64,000 nt of DNA from Pseudomonas karstica (GTDB lineage: Bacteria > Pseudomonadota > Gammaproteobacteria > Pseudomonadales > Pseudomonadaceae), in NCBI RefSeq assembly GCF_009707515.1, contig NZ_WLYI01000031.1:1-64000 (forward strand), given 5' to 3'. Shown one piece after another: positions 8,288 to 17,033 of the stretch. A program made the translations under genes and the position numbers. Numbering within the stretch: position 1 is the stretch's first letter; each line of letters begins with the position of its first letter. The notes under the pieces were generated by a model, which made no database searches, was not told where the DNA came from, and was given only the letters and a program-made list of their open reading frames with translations.

Positions 8288-11200
8288 TTACTTGGCAAGC
8301 ACTGCATGCTCGGTCGACCTCATCCATTCGCACACCTGCGACAATCCTGTCCCCCCCGAGCCTTTCACCAGCACCCAATCGCCCGGGTGAAACCACTGTG
8401 TAGGGTTCTGCATCAAGGCCTGGTTCAGCGCCTCGGCATTCTCGAACCACTGGGTCGACAGCTCGTCGCGCAACACCAGGTAAAGCTCATGCATCAACGG
8501 GCCACAGAGCAACACACGCCGGGGCGCTGCCAGTCGCAGCGGGGTTATCAGTTCCAGGTGATAACGCTGGGCATCGGGGCCGAGTTCCAGCATGTCTCCC
8601 AACACCAGCACCCGATGGCGTGAGGTAACGGGAAGGTCCGCTATGGATTGCAGCGCCGCGGCCATGGAGCCGGGGTTGGCGTTGTAGGCATCGTTAATCA
8701 GATGGAAATGGCCTCCCTCGCACTGGATCTGCATGACGTTGCCTCGCCCTTCAACAGGCTCGAACCCGGCCAGGATCTTGAGTGCCTCACTGGCTGGCAG
8801 GCTTGCCGCGAACAGTGAAGCCAGCACCGCCAGTGCATTGAGCACCATATGCCGGCCTCGGGCCCGCAGGGTGAAGTCGAGTATCTGTGAGCCTCGTTGC
8901 GCCTTGACGTACACCAGGCTTGCCTCGTTGTGCCAATCCAGCAGTCGTAGATCCGCGTCGGCATGTTCGCCATAACTGATCACGTTCAGGCGCGCGCCTT
9001 CTGCCGCCTGGGCAAACAGCTCGTAATAGGGCATGTCGCGGTTGAGGATGGCGTGGTCACCGGGCGCCATCGAGCGGAAGATCGCGCTTTTTTTGCGGGT
9101 CAGGTTTTCCAGTGTGCCGTGGTATTCCAGATGCGCGGGGGCTATGCCGGTAACGATGGCGAACTGTGGTCGAACCAGCTCCGAGTTGATGGGCATCCGC
9201 CCCACGGCCATCTCCAGGACCCAGAATTTTGCCGTCGTGGGCATGCTCGCCAGGTTCCAGGCAATGCCGTGGGGCAGGTTGGCATTGGCTTCGGTTTGCC
9301 CAACCTCGCCCCAGTGTCTCAAAGCATGGGTCAGCATCGACACCACTGTGGTTTTGCCAGCGCTGCCAGTCACACCGAACACCTGCCCACTGAAGTGCTG
9401 CCGGGCATACCTGCCCAATTGCAATATTGACTCGCGGGTGTCGGCGACTTGCAGTACCGGCAAGCCGCTGTCCAGATAGGGCGTTGGGTCCACACACAGA
9501 AAGGCCGAGGGACGTCGTTCAGGGCTGGCCTGCGCCCAGCGCAAGGCCGATTGCGCTTCGTTCGGGCCGACCTTGGTGGGGTGACGGCTGAGTATGCGTT
9601 GCGGCTTGAAGAATTGCATGGAGGGTATCAAGCCTGCGGCTCGCCAGCCTGATGGCGGCTGCCTGGCCCAGGTGCCCTGTGTTACGCGGGCCAGGGTCGC
9701 GGCATCCCAGGTCCAGTCGGGCGTGGTCTCGGGCGGCGACGCCAGGCTGACGTGTGGCGCACCGTCCAGCAGGTACCGGTGATAGGCAATCAGCCCGGAA
9801 AGGTAGTGCTCGACGTCGTCGATGCGCACCCTGAACGCGTGATGCCGAATGAAGAAAGCGCCTGCAATACGGGCCGGGTTTGCAAAAAACATCGCCATTT
9901 CCGGCCAGAAATAACCATTGAGCAGGTAGCGGGCACGATGGTGCAGGGCCCGATAGAACGCGTGCAGGTCAATATCCTTGAGCAGGTGTTGCATCGACGG
10001 TTGCTGCGCGATCCGCTGGAGCATTTGCTGAGCGGCCATCATCAACTCGAGCAAGGTGGGGAAGGTGGTGATGCGCTGCTGGACGAACCCCAAGTACCCC
10101 GCGACGTTGTTCAGGCCAAAACGGAAGTACTTTTCGTGCGGGCGATAACGCGTCAACTCGTTCACACAATAGCTGAGCCAGTGATCATGCTCGCGCCAAT
10201 GCTCTTTGCCGATGAAGTAATCGAAGGCTTTTTCCACGACATTCAGCCAGCGTTCGTTGCGGGTCAGCCCATAGAGGCGCATCAGGCCGAACGCAGCTTC
10301 GCCGTCGTAGTAAATAATGCGAAACGGCTCTTTGACGCTCAAGTCGTGGGCATGCAATACGTGCACGAAGGCACCGGTATTGCGGTCCTGCATTGAGGCC
10401 ATGCCGTTGGCGAGGGCTTCGAGCAGCGGTAGATAGTGGCGGGTGTTGGTCACTTCGCTGTACTTGACCAGCGCCAACAGGCACACCGCGTTGCCGCCCA
10501 GCTTGATCTCGTCGCCGGTGTCCACGAGGAAGGCGGCCACACTGCCATCGGGTAGCAGGCTGGGTCTGATCAGCGTCCGGGTCAGGTAGTCCAGTGACCG
10601 TTGAATAGCGGCCATCAATGTTTCATCACCGTTCAGTGCCCAGGCCTCGATCATCGAGTAAGTGCTGCTGGCATGGCGCAAGGTGTTGTAATTCTTGATC
10701 GGCCGATCGAAGCAGGGGAAATAGCCGTAGACGAACTGGCCGCTGTCTTGCACCTGGGTCCCCAGATAAGCGGCCGCACTGCAGATTCGCGCACTGACGT
10801 CGTCAGGCTCCAGGGCAGGTAGAGTGCGCCAGCCAACTTCCGCGGTGTTGCTGTTGAGCTTGTGGGCCACCCCGTCTTCAGCGCAGAACACGCCCGCTGT
10901 GTCGAATAGATAGACAGTGGTGTCGGGCTGCAGCATGGCAATTACATTGAGCGCCGCCGGTTCTGTAAAGCGGCGTTTGGCGTAGACGGAAAAATTCCCG
11001 GCATTGAAGGTGGCGTGGGCAATGTTGCCGCCGCCATAGAGAATGGCATTGGCGTTCAGTTCCTGTTCGGTGAGCGCGATGTGTAAACTGCTGTCGAACG
11101 CGATGCCTCGCCTGAAGTAATTGCGTTTGTGATGCTTGAGGCGTTCATTGAGGTTTTCCCAGCTCAGGGGGGTCACGTTAATCGCACGTTCGACACGAAT

Positions 11201-11452
11201 CCACGTACGTTCGGGTGTATTACCTGACTGTTTTACCCGCTGGTCATGGAATTTCTGGAGCCCACTTGCTCCTGTTTGCCATGCGCTTTCGAAGTTGCCG
11301 GCAGTGACATGAAGAACATGCGCGCGTTTTGTGCTGTCACTGATTGAGAAAAATAAAGTGCAGGCATGTGCCGTGTCTGATGAAACAGCTCGCTCATCGG
11401 TGTCTTTGCTCAGCAGAGCATAACAAGCGAGCAATTGCTGTTTCACAGACAT
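8288..11452 (-). CDS. Large fusion protein: unrecognised N-terminal half joined to a MurF-like ligase
   Basis: 1054 residues, more than twice the usual MurF length of about 450. The C-terminal part (about 620-1054) is an ATP-dependent Mur ligase: P-loop GVTGSAGKTT at 693-702, the EMAVGRMP and HLEYHGTLEN motifs of the central domain, and the MurF-type signature DAYNANPGSM at about 920, then VLVLGDMLELG. The first 620 residues are not a Mur domain. Residues 200-580 look mainly helical with repeated aromatic and His-rich segments (YFPCFDRPIKNYNTLRHASS, IIYYDGEAAFGL), reminiscent of an alpha/alpha-toroid carbohydrate enzyme; residues 1-200 I do not recognise. I infer ATP-driven formation of an amide bond on a sugar- or peptide-containing acceptor, perhaps at the cell surface; this is not established. 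The essential murF is expected elsewhere in the dcw cluster. Convergent to the secretion operon; a small RHH gene lies upstream. Confidence 0.75.
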   Translation of the reverse strand: MSVKQQLLACYALLSKDTDERAVSSDTAHACTLFFSISDSTKRAHVLHVTAGNFESAWQTGASGLQKFHDQRVKQSGNTPERTWIRVERAINVTPLSWENLNERLKHHKRNYFRRGIAFDSSLHIALTEQELNANAILYGGGNIAHATFNAGNFSVYAKRRFTEPAALNVIAMLQPDTTVYLFDTAGVFCAEDGVAHKLNSNTAEVGWRTLPALEPDDVSARICSAAAYLGTQVQDSGQFVYGYFPCFDRPIKNYNTLRHASSTYSMIEAWALNGDETLMAAIQRSLDYLTRTLIRPSLLPDGSVAAFLVDTGDEIKLGGNAVCLLALVKYSEVTNTRHYLPLLEALANGMASMQDRNTGAFVHVLHAHDLSVKEPFRIIYYDGEAAFGLMRLYGLTRNERWLNVVEKAFDYFIGKEHWREHDHWLSYCVNELTRYRPHEKYFRFGLNNVAGYLGFVQQRITTFPTLLELMMAAQQMLQRIAQQPSMQHLLKDIDLHAFYRALHHRARYLLNGYFWPEMAMFFANPARIAGAFFIRHHAFRVRIDDVEHYLSGLIAYHRYLLDGAPHVSLASPPETTPDWTWDAATLARVTQGTWARQPPSGWRAAGLIPSMQFFKPQRILSRHPTKVGPNEAQSALRWAQASPERRPSAFLCVDPTPYLDSGLPVLQVADTRESILQLGRYARQHFSGQVFGVTGSAGKTTVVSMLTHALRHWGEVGQTEANANLPHGIAWNLASMPTTAKFWVLEMAVGRMPINSELVRPQFAIVTGIAPAHLEYHGTLENLTRKKSAIFRSMAPGDHAILNRDMPYYELFAQAAEGARLNVISYGEHADADLRLLDWHNEASLVYVKAQRGSQILDFTLRARGRHMVLNALAVLASLFAASLPASEALKILAGFEPVEGRGNVMQIQCEGGHFHLINDAYNANPGSMAAALQSIADLPVTSRHRVLVLGDMLELGPDAQRYHLELITPLRLAAPRRVLLCGPLMHELYLVLRDELSTQWFENAEALNQALMQNPTQWFHPGDWVLVKGSGGTGLSQVCEWMRSTEHAVLAK

Positions 11453-11573
11453 GGCCTATCCATTAATGAAATAGTTGAAGTCGGGAGTGTAGGCTTATTA
11501 TTGATCGCCTCGCCAATAAAAAAACACAGGCGAATGTATAACTAATATTCAGAGATAAAAGTGTTAGTCCAAA

Positions 11574-11783
11574 CTATATATGTCCGGAATAAGTGGATGA
11601 GTCTTCACGCACCTTTTCTATCACCACAGGCTTGACGGGGCTTTCATATTGCTGAAGATGATCCCTGATCAGCTTGCGAATGACCTGAGAAATAGTAAGG
11701 TCAACTTCTTCTGAAAGAGCCTCCAGCCTTTGTTTGGTTGGGGAGTCGATGAGGATGGTCAGACGCGTAGTTTTTTCAGACAT
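11574..11783 (-). CDS. Small ribbon-helix-helix (Arc/CopG-like) DNA-binding protein
   Basis: 69 residues starting at ATG 11783, preceded by AAGGATC at good spacing; a longer frame to 11822 lacks a better site. The N-terminal 45 residues fit the ribbon-helix-helix fold: a short strand (TRLTILID), helix A (PTKQRLEALSEEV) and helix B (TISQVIRKLIRDHL). The tail is charged. No toxin gene is adjacent, so it need not be an antitoxin. It lies 121 bases upstream of the MurF-like fusion gene on the same strand and may regulate it or itself. Base composition is clearly more AT-rich than the flanking genes. Confidence 0.7.
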   Translation of the reverse strand: MSEKTTRLTILIDSPTKQRLEALSEEVDLTISQVIRKLIRDHLQQYESPVKPVVIEKVREDSSTYSGHI

Positions 11784-11977
11784 TTTCTTGATCCTTTTGC
11801 AGAGCGCGGTCTCAACTGCCACGTACAGTAGTTAAATGAAGTGATGAATGTTTAGCGCAAACCCATGGAATTGTAATTTGATGGGCTGAAAGTCTAATTC
11901 AATCACTAAACGTTTTCTACGGAGGTGCAAGGAAAGTTTTCATACTGTGAAGTTGACCACCTTTCCAAGCGTGCCAT

Positions 11978-11995
11978 GTTATAAACTTGTTATAA
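11978..11995. promoter_or_regulatory. AT-rich promoter-like region with tandem GTTATAA repeats
   Basis: GTTATAA occurs at 11978-11984 and again at 11989-11995, giving TATAAT-like hexamers on the + strand; read from the - strand the same block lies upstream of the RHH gene. TTGACC is at 11953-11958 but the spacing is not ideal. The surrounding 11784-12253 stretch (470 bases) holds no large gene: only this block, a possible short ORF and a terminator. Confidence 0.35.
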
Positions 11996-12100
11996 TTGCA
12001 TGAGTCTTTGATGCTGCTTGGGTTTCCAGAAAATTAGACGAAAAGGGCAATGATGTCAAAATGAAATACTATCTAGCACTAAAGTAGTGGTAGGCGGTTT

Positions 12101-12175
12101 ATGATTGATTTGTTAGGTTTTTTTGAACAACGGTTTTTACGGGCGCTATTTGTAAAGTGGCCTGCTGCAGAATAG
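12101..12175 (+). CDS. Possible 24-residue small ORF
   Basis: ATG 12101 opens a 24-codon frame ending at TAG 12173-12175. The peptide is amphipathic with aromatic and basic residues (LGFFEQRFLRALFVKW). AGGCGG sits 7 bases before the ATG, and a terminator follows at 12214. There is no proof of translation; chance is quite possible in a sequence of this length. Confidence 0.25.
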   Translation: MIDLLGFFEQRFLRALFVKWPAAE

Positions 12176-12213
12176 CCATTGTTTGCTGGGCCTGAACATC
12201 TGGTTCACCCACG

Positions 12214-12239
12214 AAAAAGGGGCCTGACGGCCCCTTTTT
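12214..12239. terminator. Bidirectional rho-independent terminator
   Basis: AAAAAGGGGCC (12214-12224) pairs with GGCCCCTTTTT (12229-12239) around a 4-base loop. T runs exist on both strands, so it can stop transcription of the cupin gene on the - strand and anything coming from the left. Confidence 0.85.
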
Positions 12240-12253
12240 ATGGAAGGTGTTTT

Positions 12254-12598
12254 TCAGGCAAAGACGAAGTATTTGCGCACGGTCTCAACCACCTCCCATG
12301 TGCCTTTCATTCCGGGTTCAACTACAAAAATATCGCCGGCCTTCAAGTGAATCGGTTCCAGGCCGTCCGGGGTGATCACGCAGTAGCCCTCCTGGAAATG
12401 GCAATACTCCCACTTCACATATTCCACCCGCCATTTGCCCGGGGTGCAGATCCAGGTGCCCATGATCTTGCTGCCGTCTTCGCTGGTGTAGGCGTTGAGG
12501 TTGACAGTGTGGGGGTCGCCTTCGAGTTTTTCCCATTTGCAGGCATCCAGTACCGGTAGAGGATGGGTGTCGCGCAGAACGGTGATCGGCTTGGACAT
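12254..12598 (-). CDS. Small single-domain cupin protein
   Basis: 114 residues from ATG 12598, with CGGAG 7 bases upstream; the open frame continues to 12673 but the extension has no ribosome site. The sequence has the features of cupins of the ureidoglycine-aminohydrolase/EutQ-like type: GTWICTPGKWRV, EYCHFQEGYCVITPDG, then LKAGDIFVVEPGMKGTWEV with the C-terminal WEV..T.RK.YV motif. The precise substrate is unknown. It is divergent from kynBA with about 250 bases between, and may share control with tryptophan breakdown, but this is only positional. Confidence 0.75.
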   Translation of the reverse strand: MSKPITVLRDTHPLPVLDACKWEKLEGDPHTVNLNAYTSEDGSKIMGTWICTPGKWRVEYVKWEYCHFQEGYCVITPDGLEPIHLKAGDIFVVEPGMKGTWEVVETVRKYFVFA

Positions 12599-12756
12599 GG
12601 TGACTCCGAGGCAAGGGAAGGGAAGTCGAACCCTATAGCGTCGGTTGAGGAGGGAGTGGTCTGAACTCGACATCGGGATGCCCAGTAACGCAGGTGTACG
12701 GTGATGGTGAAATATTGAAACATCCCTGCGTCAATTAGTCATTTTCTCGCAGTAAG

Positions 12757-12772
12757 TGCGAAAAATTTCATG
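12757..12772. promoter_or_regulatory. Candidate KynR (Lrp-type) site upstream of kynB
   Basis: TGCGAAAAATTTCATG lies 77 bases before the kynB start. A similar sequence occurs, on the other strand, between kynR and kynU (24250-24264: CATGAAAATTCTGCA). Lrp-family proteins bind imperfect AT-rich palindromes of this kind. KynR control of kynBA and kynU is known for P. aeruginosa; the assignment of this exact site is inference. Confidence 0.4.
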
Positions 12773-12848
12773 GTTGGCGCAGGAGTTTGCAAGAATATTT
12801 ACAGCTGGCCCTCGTATCATTCACTTCAGAAGCAACCGAGAGCCGTGT

Positions 12849-13499
12849 ATGAACCCAATAAAAACATGGTGGGACATCAGCCCACCCTTAAGCACTGCGA
12901 CCCCGACCTGGCCTGGTGATACGCCGTTCCAGGAAGAGCGAGTCTGGCAGTTAGGCCCGGAGTGTCCGGTGAATGTCGGGCGCATTACCTTGTCGCCCCA
13001 CACGGGTGCCCATGTCGATGCGCCACTGCACTACAGCGCCGACGGTGCGCCGATCGGTGAGGTTTCGCTGGATGTATACCTGGGCCCGTGCCGGGTGCTG
13101 CATTGCCTGGGCAGCGGCGCGTTGGTGCAGGCGCAGCAATTGAAAGGGCGCCTGGACAACCTGCCGGAGCGTGTCCTGCTGCGTACTTATCAACAGGCCC
13201 CACTGACTGCCTGGGATCCGAATTTTACCGCCGTTGCGAAAGAAACCGTCGAGTTGTTGGCCAGTCTTGGCGTACGTTTGATCGGGATCGACACCCCGTC
13301 CCTGGACCCCCAGCAGTCCAAGACCATGGATGCCCACAATGCGGTGGCCCGTCACGGCATGGCGATTCTCGAAGGCATCGTCCTCGACGATGTGCCCGAA
13401 GGCGATTACGAGTTGATCGCGCTGCCGCTGCGTTTTGCCAACCTCGATGCCAGCCCGGTACGAGCAATCCTGCGCCCGCTCAAGGAGTCCACGCGATGA
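12849..13499 (+). CDS. kynB: Kynurenine formamidase (arylformamidase)
   Basis: Hydrolyses N-formylkynurenine to kynurenine and formate, step 2 of tryptophan breakdown. 216 residues from ATG 12849, matching the usual length of about 210; the longer frame from 12756 adds an untypical head. The metal-binding motif HTGAHVDAP is at 51-59, and the GIDTPSLDP and HGMAILEGIVLD motifs of the cyclase-like metal-dependent family are present. The stop overlaps the kynA start by 4 bases (ATGA), so the two enzymes are translated together; the order kynB-kynA is as in other pseudomonads. Confidence 0.95.
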   Translation: MNPIKTWWDISPPLSTATPTWPGDTPFQEERVWQLGPECPVNVGRITLSPHTGAHVDAPLHYSADGAPIGEVSLDVYLGPCRVLHCLGSGALVQAQQLKGRLDNLPERVLLRTYQQAPLTAWDPNFTAVAKETVELLASLGVRLIGIDTPSLDPQQSKTMDAHNAVARHGMAILEGIVLDDVPEGDYELIALPLRFANLDASPVRAILRPLKESTR

Positions 13500-14353
13500 G
13501 CCAATGTCCTTTCTCTCCTGACTACCAGCCGCCGGAAGAATGGCATAACGCCGAACTGAATTTTTCCGAGTCCATGAGCTACGGTGACTACCTCGACCTG
13601 GGCCGTGTGCTGAGCGCCCAGCATCCGTTGTCGCCGGACCACAACGAGATGCTGTTCATCATCCAGCACCAGACCTCGGAGCTATGGATGAAACTGATGC
13701 TTCATGAACTCAAGGCCGCTCGCGAACACGTGCGCCAGGGTGAGTTGTCGCCAGCCTTCAAGATGTTGGCGCGGGTGTCGCGGATTTTTGATCAGTTGGT
13801 GCATGCCTGGGCGGTGCTGGCGACCATGACGCCGTCGGAGTACAAGTCAATACGGCCATACTTGGGCCAATCGTCCGGGTTCCAATCGTTCCAGTACCGG
13901 GAAATCGAATTCATCCTCGGCAATAAAAGCTCGGCGCTATTGCGGCCTCACGCCCATCGCCCGGAGTTGTTGAAGGAGCTGCAAGTAGCGATTGCCACGC
14001 CGTCACTGTATGACGAGGCGATCAACCTGATGGCCAAGGCGGGCCTGGCAATCGATCCGCAGCGGGCCGAGCGCGACCCGACGGCAGCCACGGTTCACGA
14101 TGACTCTGTGGAGGCAGCGTGGCGCGAGGTTTATCGCGACCCGAGCCGTTATTGGGACCTGTATCAACTGGCCGAAAAATTCATCGACCTGGAAGACTCC
14201 TTCCGCCAGTGGCGCTTTCGGCATGTCACCACCGTGGAGCGGATCATCGGTTTCCAACCGGGCACCGGCGGCACCGAAGGCGTGGGTTATTTGCGCAAGA
14301 TGCTCGACACCGTGCTGTTCCCGGAGCTGTGGCGAGTACGTTCCTCTCTCTGA
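13496..14353 (+). CDS. kynA: Tryptophan 2,3-dioxygenase
   Basis: Haem enzyme that opens the indole ring of L-tryptophan to give N-formylkynurenine. 285 residues from ATG 13496, close to the bacterial family length. Recognised by MSYGDYLDL near the N terminus, DHNEMLFIIQHQTSELWMK in the substrate-binding region, SSGFQSFQYREIEFILGNK, and the C-terminal GFQPGTGGTEGVGYLRK loop that closes over the substrate. Coupled to kynB by a 4-base overlap. An upstream frame to 13088 overlaps kynB in another frame and is not real. A bidirectional terminator follows. Confidence 0.96.
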   Translation: MSQCPFSPDYQPPEEWHNAELNFSESMSYGDYLDLGRVLSAQHPLSPDHNEMLFIIQHQTSELWMKLMLHELKAAREHVRQGELSPAFKMLARVSRIFDQLVHAWAVLATMTPSEYKSIRPYLGQSSGFQSFQYREIEFILGNKSSALLRPHAHRPELLKELQVAIATPSLYDEAINLMAKAGLAIDPQRAERDPTAATVHDDSVEAAWREVYRDPSRYWDLYQLAEKFIDLEDSFRQWRFRHVTTVERIIGFQPGTGGTEGVGYLRKMLDTVLFPELWRVRSSL

Positions 14354-14365
14354 TCAGCGCCCAAT

Positions 14366-14402
14366 AAAAAGCCCCGGCATTCACTGAGTACCGGGGCTTT
14401 TT
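14366..14402. terminator. Bidirectional terminator between kynA and the permease gene
   Basis: AAAAAGCCCCGG (14366-14377) and CCGGGGCTTTTT (14391-14402) are perfect reverse complements with a 13-base loop. It serves both convergent transcripts. Confidence 0.92.
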
Positions 14403-14422
14403 ATTGCCGATCTACATGGTTA

Positions 14423-15823
14423 TTACGCTACCGCAACCGCCTTGGCCTTCTTCATACGTAGCCAATACGCGACAAAGATAATCCCCACCCACACCGGCAT
14501 CGCATATACCGACGCGCGCACTCCTGGAATTGCCAGCATCACGCAGATAATCATCAGCATGAACGCCAGGCACAGGTAGTTACTGAACGGAAACCAGAAA
14601 GACTTGAACGACGGCACCACGCCTTGCTCGCCCATGGCCTTGCGGAACTTGATGTGGGTCAGGCTGATCAGTGCCCAGTTGATCATCAATGAGGCAACCA
14701 CCAGGGCAAACAACAACTCCAGTGCATCGTGCGGTGCGAGGTAGTTGATCACCACGCACAGCAACGTCACTGCCGCCGAAATGCCCAGCGCGCGCAATGG
14801 CACGCCTTGCTTGTTCAGCTTCATCAACGCCTTGGGGGCATCGCCTTGTTCGGCCAGGCCGAACAGCATGCGGCTGTTGCAGTATACGCCGCTGTTGTAC
14901 ACCGACAGTGCCGCGGTCAGTACCACGAAGTTGAGAATATGCGCGGCGGTGTCGTTACCGATCAACGAGAAGATCTGCACAAACGGGCTGCCGCTGTAGG
15001 CATCGCCGGACGCGCCAAGGGTTTGCAGCAATTGGTCCCATGGGTACAACGACAGCAGCACCGTCAGCGCGCCGACGTAGAAAATCAGGATCCGGTACAC
15101 CACCTGGTTGATGGCCTTGGGGATTACCTTGCGCGGCTCACTGGCCTCGGCCGCCGTGATGCCTACCAGCTCCAGGCCGCCGAACGAGAACATAATGAAC
15201 GCCATGGCCATTAACAACCCCATGCCGCCATTGGGGAAGAATCCGCCGTGATCCCACAAATTGCTGATCGATGCTTGCGGGCCGCCGGTACCGCTGAACA
15301 GCAGGTAGCAACCGAGCACGATCATGCCGATAATCGCCACCACCTTGATGATCGCGAACCAGAACTCGGTCTCGCCGAAAAACTTCACGTTCAAGGTATT
15401 GATCAGGTTGACCGCGATGAAGAACACCACCGCGCTGACCCAGGTCGGGATTTCCGGCCACCAGAACTGGATGTACTTGCCGACCGCTGTCAGCTCGGCC
15501 ATGCCCACCAGCACATACAGTACCCAGTAGTTCCAGCCCGCCAGGAATCCCGCGTAACTGCCCCAATATTTGTGGGCGAAATGGCTGAAGGAGCCTGCTA
15601 CCGGTTCTTCAACGATCATCTCGCCCAACTGGCGCATGATCAGAAACGCAATGAGCCCGGCAATTGCATAGCCGAGGATCATCGACGGCCCCGCCGACTT
15701 GAGCACCCCGGCTGAACCGAGGAACAAGCCCGTACCCACTGCCCCACCCAGGGCAATCAGCTGAATATGCCGGTTCTTGAGGCCACGCTTAAGGCCCACC
15801 GGGTTAACCATGTCATCCGCCAT
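14423..15823 (-). CDS. APC-family amino-acid permease, AroP-like
   Basis: 466 residues with about 12 membrane segments. It has the APC amino-acid transporter signature GGAVGTGLFLGSAGVLKSAG in the first segment and GLELVGITAAEASEPRK further on, as in AroP/CycA-type permeases of E. coli. Its place between kynA and the anthranilate operon suggests uptake of tryptophan or another aromatic amino acid, but family members differ in substrate and the sequence does not settle it. The start MADDMVNPVGLKRGLKNRH fits family members. Convergent to kynA; terminates at the shared hairpin. Confidence 0.85.
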   Translation of the reverse strand: MADDMVNPVGLKRGLKNRHIQLIALGGAVGTGLFLGSAGVLKSAGPSMILGYAIAGLIAFLIMRQLGEMIVEEPVAGSFSHFAHKYWGSYAGFLAGWNYWVLYVLVGMAELTAVGKYIQFWWPEIPTWVSAVVFFIAVNLINTLNVKFFGETEFWFAIIKVVAIIGMIVLGCYLLFSGTGGPQASISNLWDHGGFFPNGGMGLLMAMAFIMFSFGGLELVGITAAEASEPRKVIPKAINQVVYRILIFYVGALTVLLSLYPWDQLLQTLGASGDAYSGSPFVQIFSLIGNDTAAHILNFVVLTAALSVYNSGVYCNSRMLFGLAEQGDAPKALMKLNKQGVPLRALGISAAVTLLCVVINYLAPHDALELLFALVVASLMINWALISLTHIKFRKAMGEQGVVPSFKSFWFPFSNYLCLAFMLMIICVMLAIPGVRASVYAMPVWVGIIFVAYWLRMKKAKAVAVA

Positions 15824-15890
15824 TCACGTTCCCTTCTACTTGTTATTTCAGGGTTGATTGCGCGCCGAACCAGCCCCTCACTGCTGAGGG

Positions 15891-16898
15891 TCAGATATTA
15901 CTCTCGGTAAACTTTTCGTAATACAGCGAAACGCCATCAAGTCCCTGATCCAACAGCCAGTTCTTGATGGATTCGACCATCGGCGGCGGACCGCAGACGT
16001 ACATATCTGCCGAACTGTCCCGCAATTCGGCCAGATTGAAATGCTCGGTCAGGTAACCGCGCTTGCCGGCCCACTGCGGCGACGGGTCGCTTAGCACTTC
16101 GGTGTAGCGAAAACCCGGGATTTTTTCAGCGTAGGCACCCATGCGTGTCGCTTCACACAAGTCATCTGCACCCCGCACGCCGTAATACAGGTGTACTGGC
16201 TGGTCGCACCTGCGTTCGGCAAGCTCATCCAGCATGCCCAACAGTGCCGACAAGCCCGTGCCACCCGCCACCAACACCAGCGGTTTGGTGACATGGCGCA
16301 GATAGAAGGCTCCCAAGGGGGCCTCCAGTAATAGTTCATCGCCTACCTGGCAGCGTTCGCGGATGTAGTTACTCATCACACCGTCGGGCAACAGACGGAT
16401 CAAAAACTGCAACTGATTGCCGGGGAGATTGGCGAAGGAATAGGAGCGCCAGCTGTCTGTGCCGGGAATCGACAGCCGGGCATATTGGCCCGGCAGGAAG
16501 TCCAGCGGTTGGTCCAGTTGCAGGTAAAGAATTGCCGTGCTGGCGGATACTTGCTGCACTTCACAGACCTTACTGCGGATCTGCACAGGCCCCGGTGCGT
16601 TACACAAGCTTGAATCAAAGTCGAAATAGAACGCTGCATCGGATTTGACCCGAGTCTGGCAACTGAGCATCTTGCGTTGTTGCAGGTCGAGGCTGGAGAG
16701 GGCTTCTTCGTCTACGTAATCCTGGCTGTAGTCGCCGGACTCGCAACGGCCCTGGCACGTGCCGCAAACCCCTTCGCGGCAATCCAGGGGAATCTTGATG
16801 CCGTTGCGCAACGCTGCATCCAACAGGATTTCATTGGTGCCCACCGGGAAAAACAGGGTCTTGCCGTCGGCAAAACTGAAGGCCACTTTGTGATTCAT
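15891..16898 (-). CDS. antC: Anthranilate 1,2-dioxygenase reductase component
   Basis: Transfers electrons from NADH through FAD and a 2Fe-2S centre to the AntAB oxygenase. 335 residues from ATG 16898 with GGGAG in front; the track-length frame to 16940 adds a Pro/Arg head without support. The plant-type ferredoxin domain has Cys 40, 45, 48 and 80 (CREGVCGTCQ). Then come the FAD motif RSYSFAN, the NAD-binding motif LVLVAGGTGLSALLGML and the C-terminal MYVCGPPPMV. Third gene of antABC; a large palindromic element separates it from antB. Confidence 0.95.
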   Translation of the reverse strand: MNHKVAFSFADGKTLFFPVGTNEILLDAALRNGIKIPLDCREGVCGTCQGRCESGDYSQDYVDEEALSSLDLQQRKMLSCQTRVKSDAAFYFDFDSSLCNAPGPVQIRSKVCEVQQVSASTAILYLQLDQPLDFLPGQYARLSIPGTDSWRSYSFANLPGNQLQFLIRLLPDGVMSNYIRERCQVGDELLLEAPLGAFYLRHVTKPLVLVAGGTGLSALLGMLDELAERRCDQPVHLYYGVRGADDLCEATRMGAYAEKIPGFRYTEVLSDPSPQWAGKRGYLTEHFNLAELRDSSADMYVCGPPPMVESIKNWLLDQGLDGVSLYYEKFTESNI

Positions 16899-16920
16899 TC
16901 GTTGAACTCCCAAATACACT

Positions 16921-17022
16921 TGTAGCCGCTGCCGAGGCACGAGGCCGCGATGGGTTGCGCAGCGACCCAGGCGGCGGTCCTGCGGACACGCATCGCAGTT
17001 GCGTGCCGCGGCAGCGGCTACA
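16921..17022. repeat. REP-like palindromic element inside the ant operon
   Basis: TGTAGCCGCTGCCGAGGCACG (from 16921) and its near reverse complement CGTGCCGCGGCAGCGGCTACA (to 17022) flank 60 bases of GC-rich DNA. A shorter relative of the same family is at 29556-29590. The whole antB-antC gap consists of this element. Such paired inverted repeats are common extragenic elements of fluorescent pseudomonads; here it may shape antC mRNA levels. Confidence 0.8.
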
Positions 17023-17033
17023 GGTAGAGGTGG

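Noticed and set aside
11574..11822. Ribbon-helix-helix protein as part of a toxin-antitoxin pair
   Set aside because: No toxin-sized gene overlaps or adjoins it; the neighbour is a 1054-codon enzyme 121 bases away.
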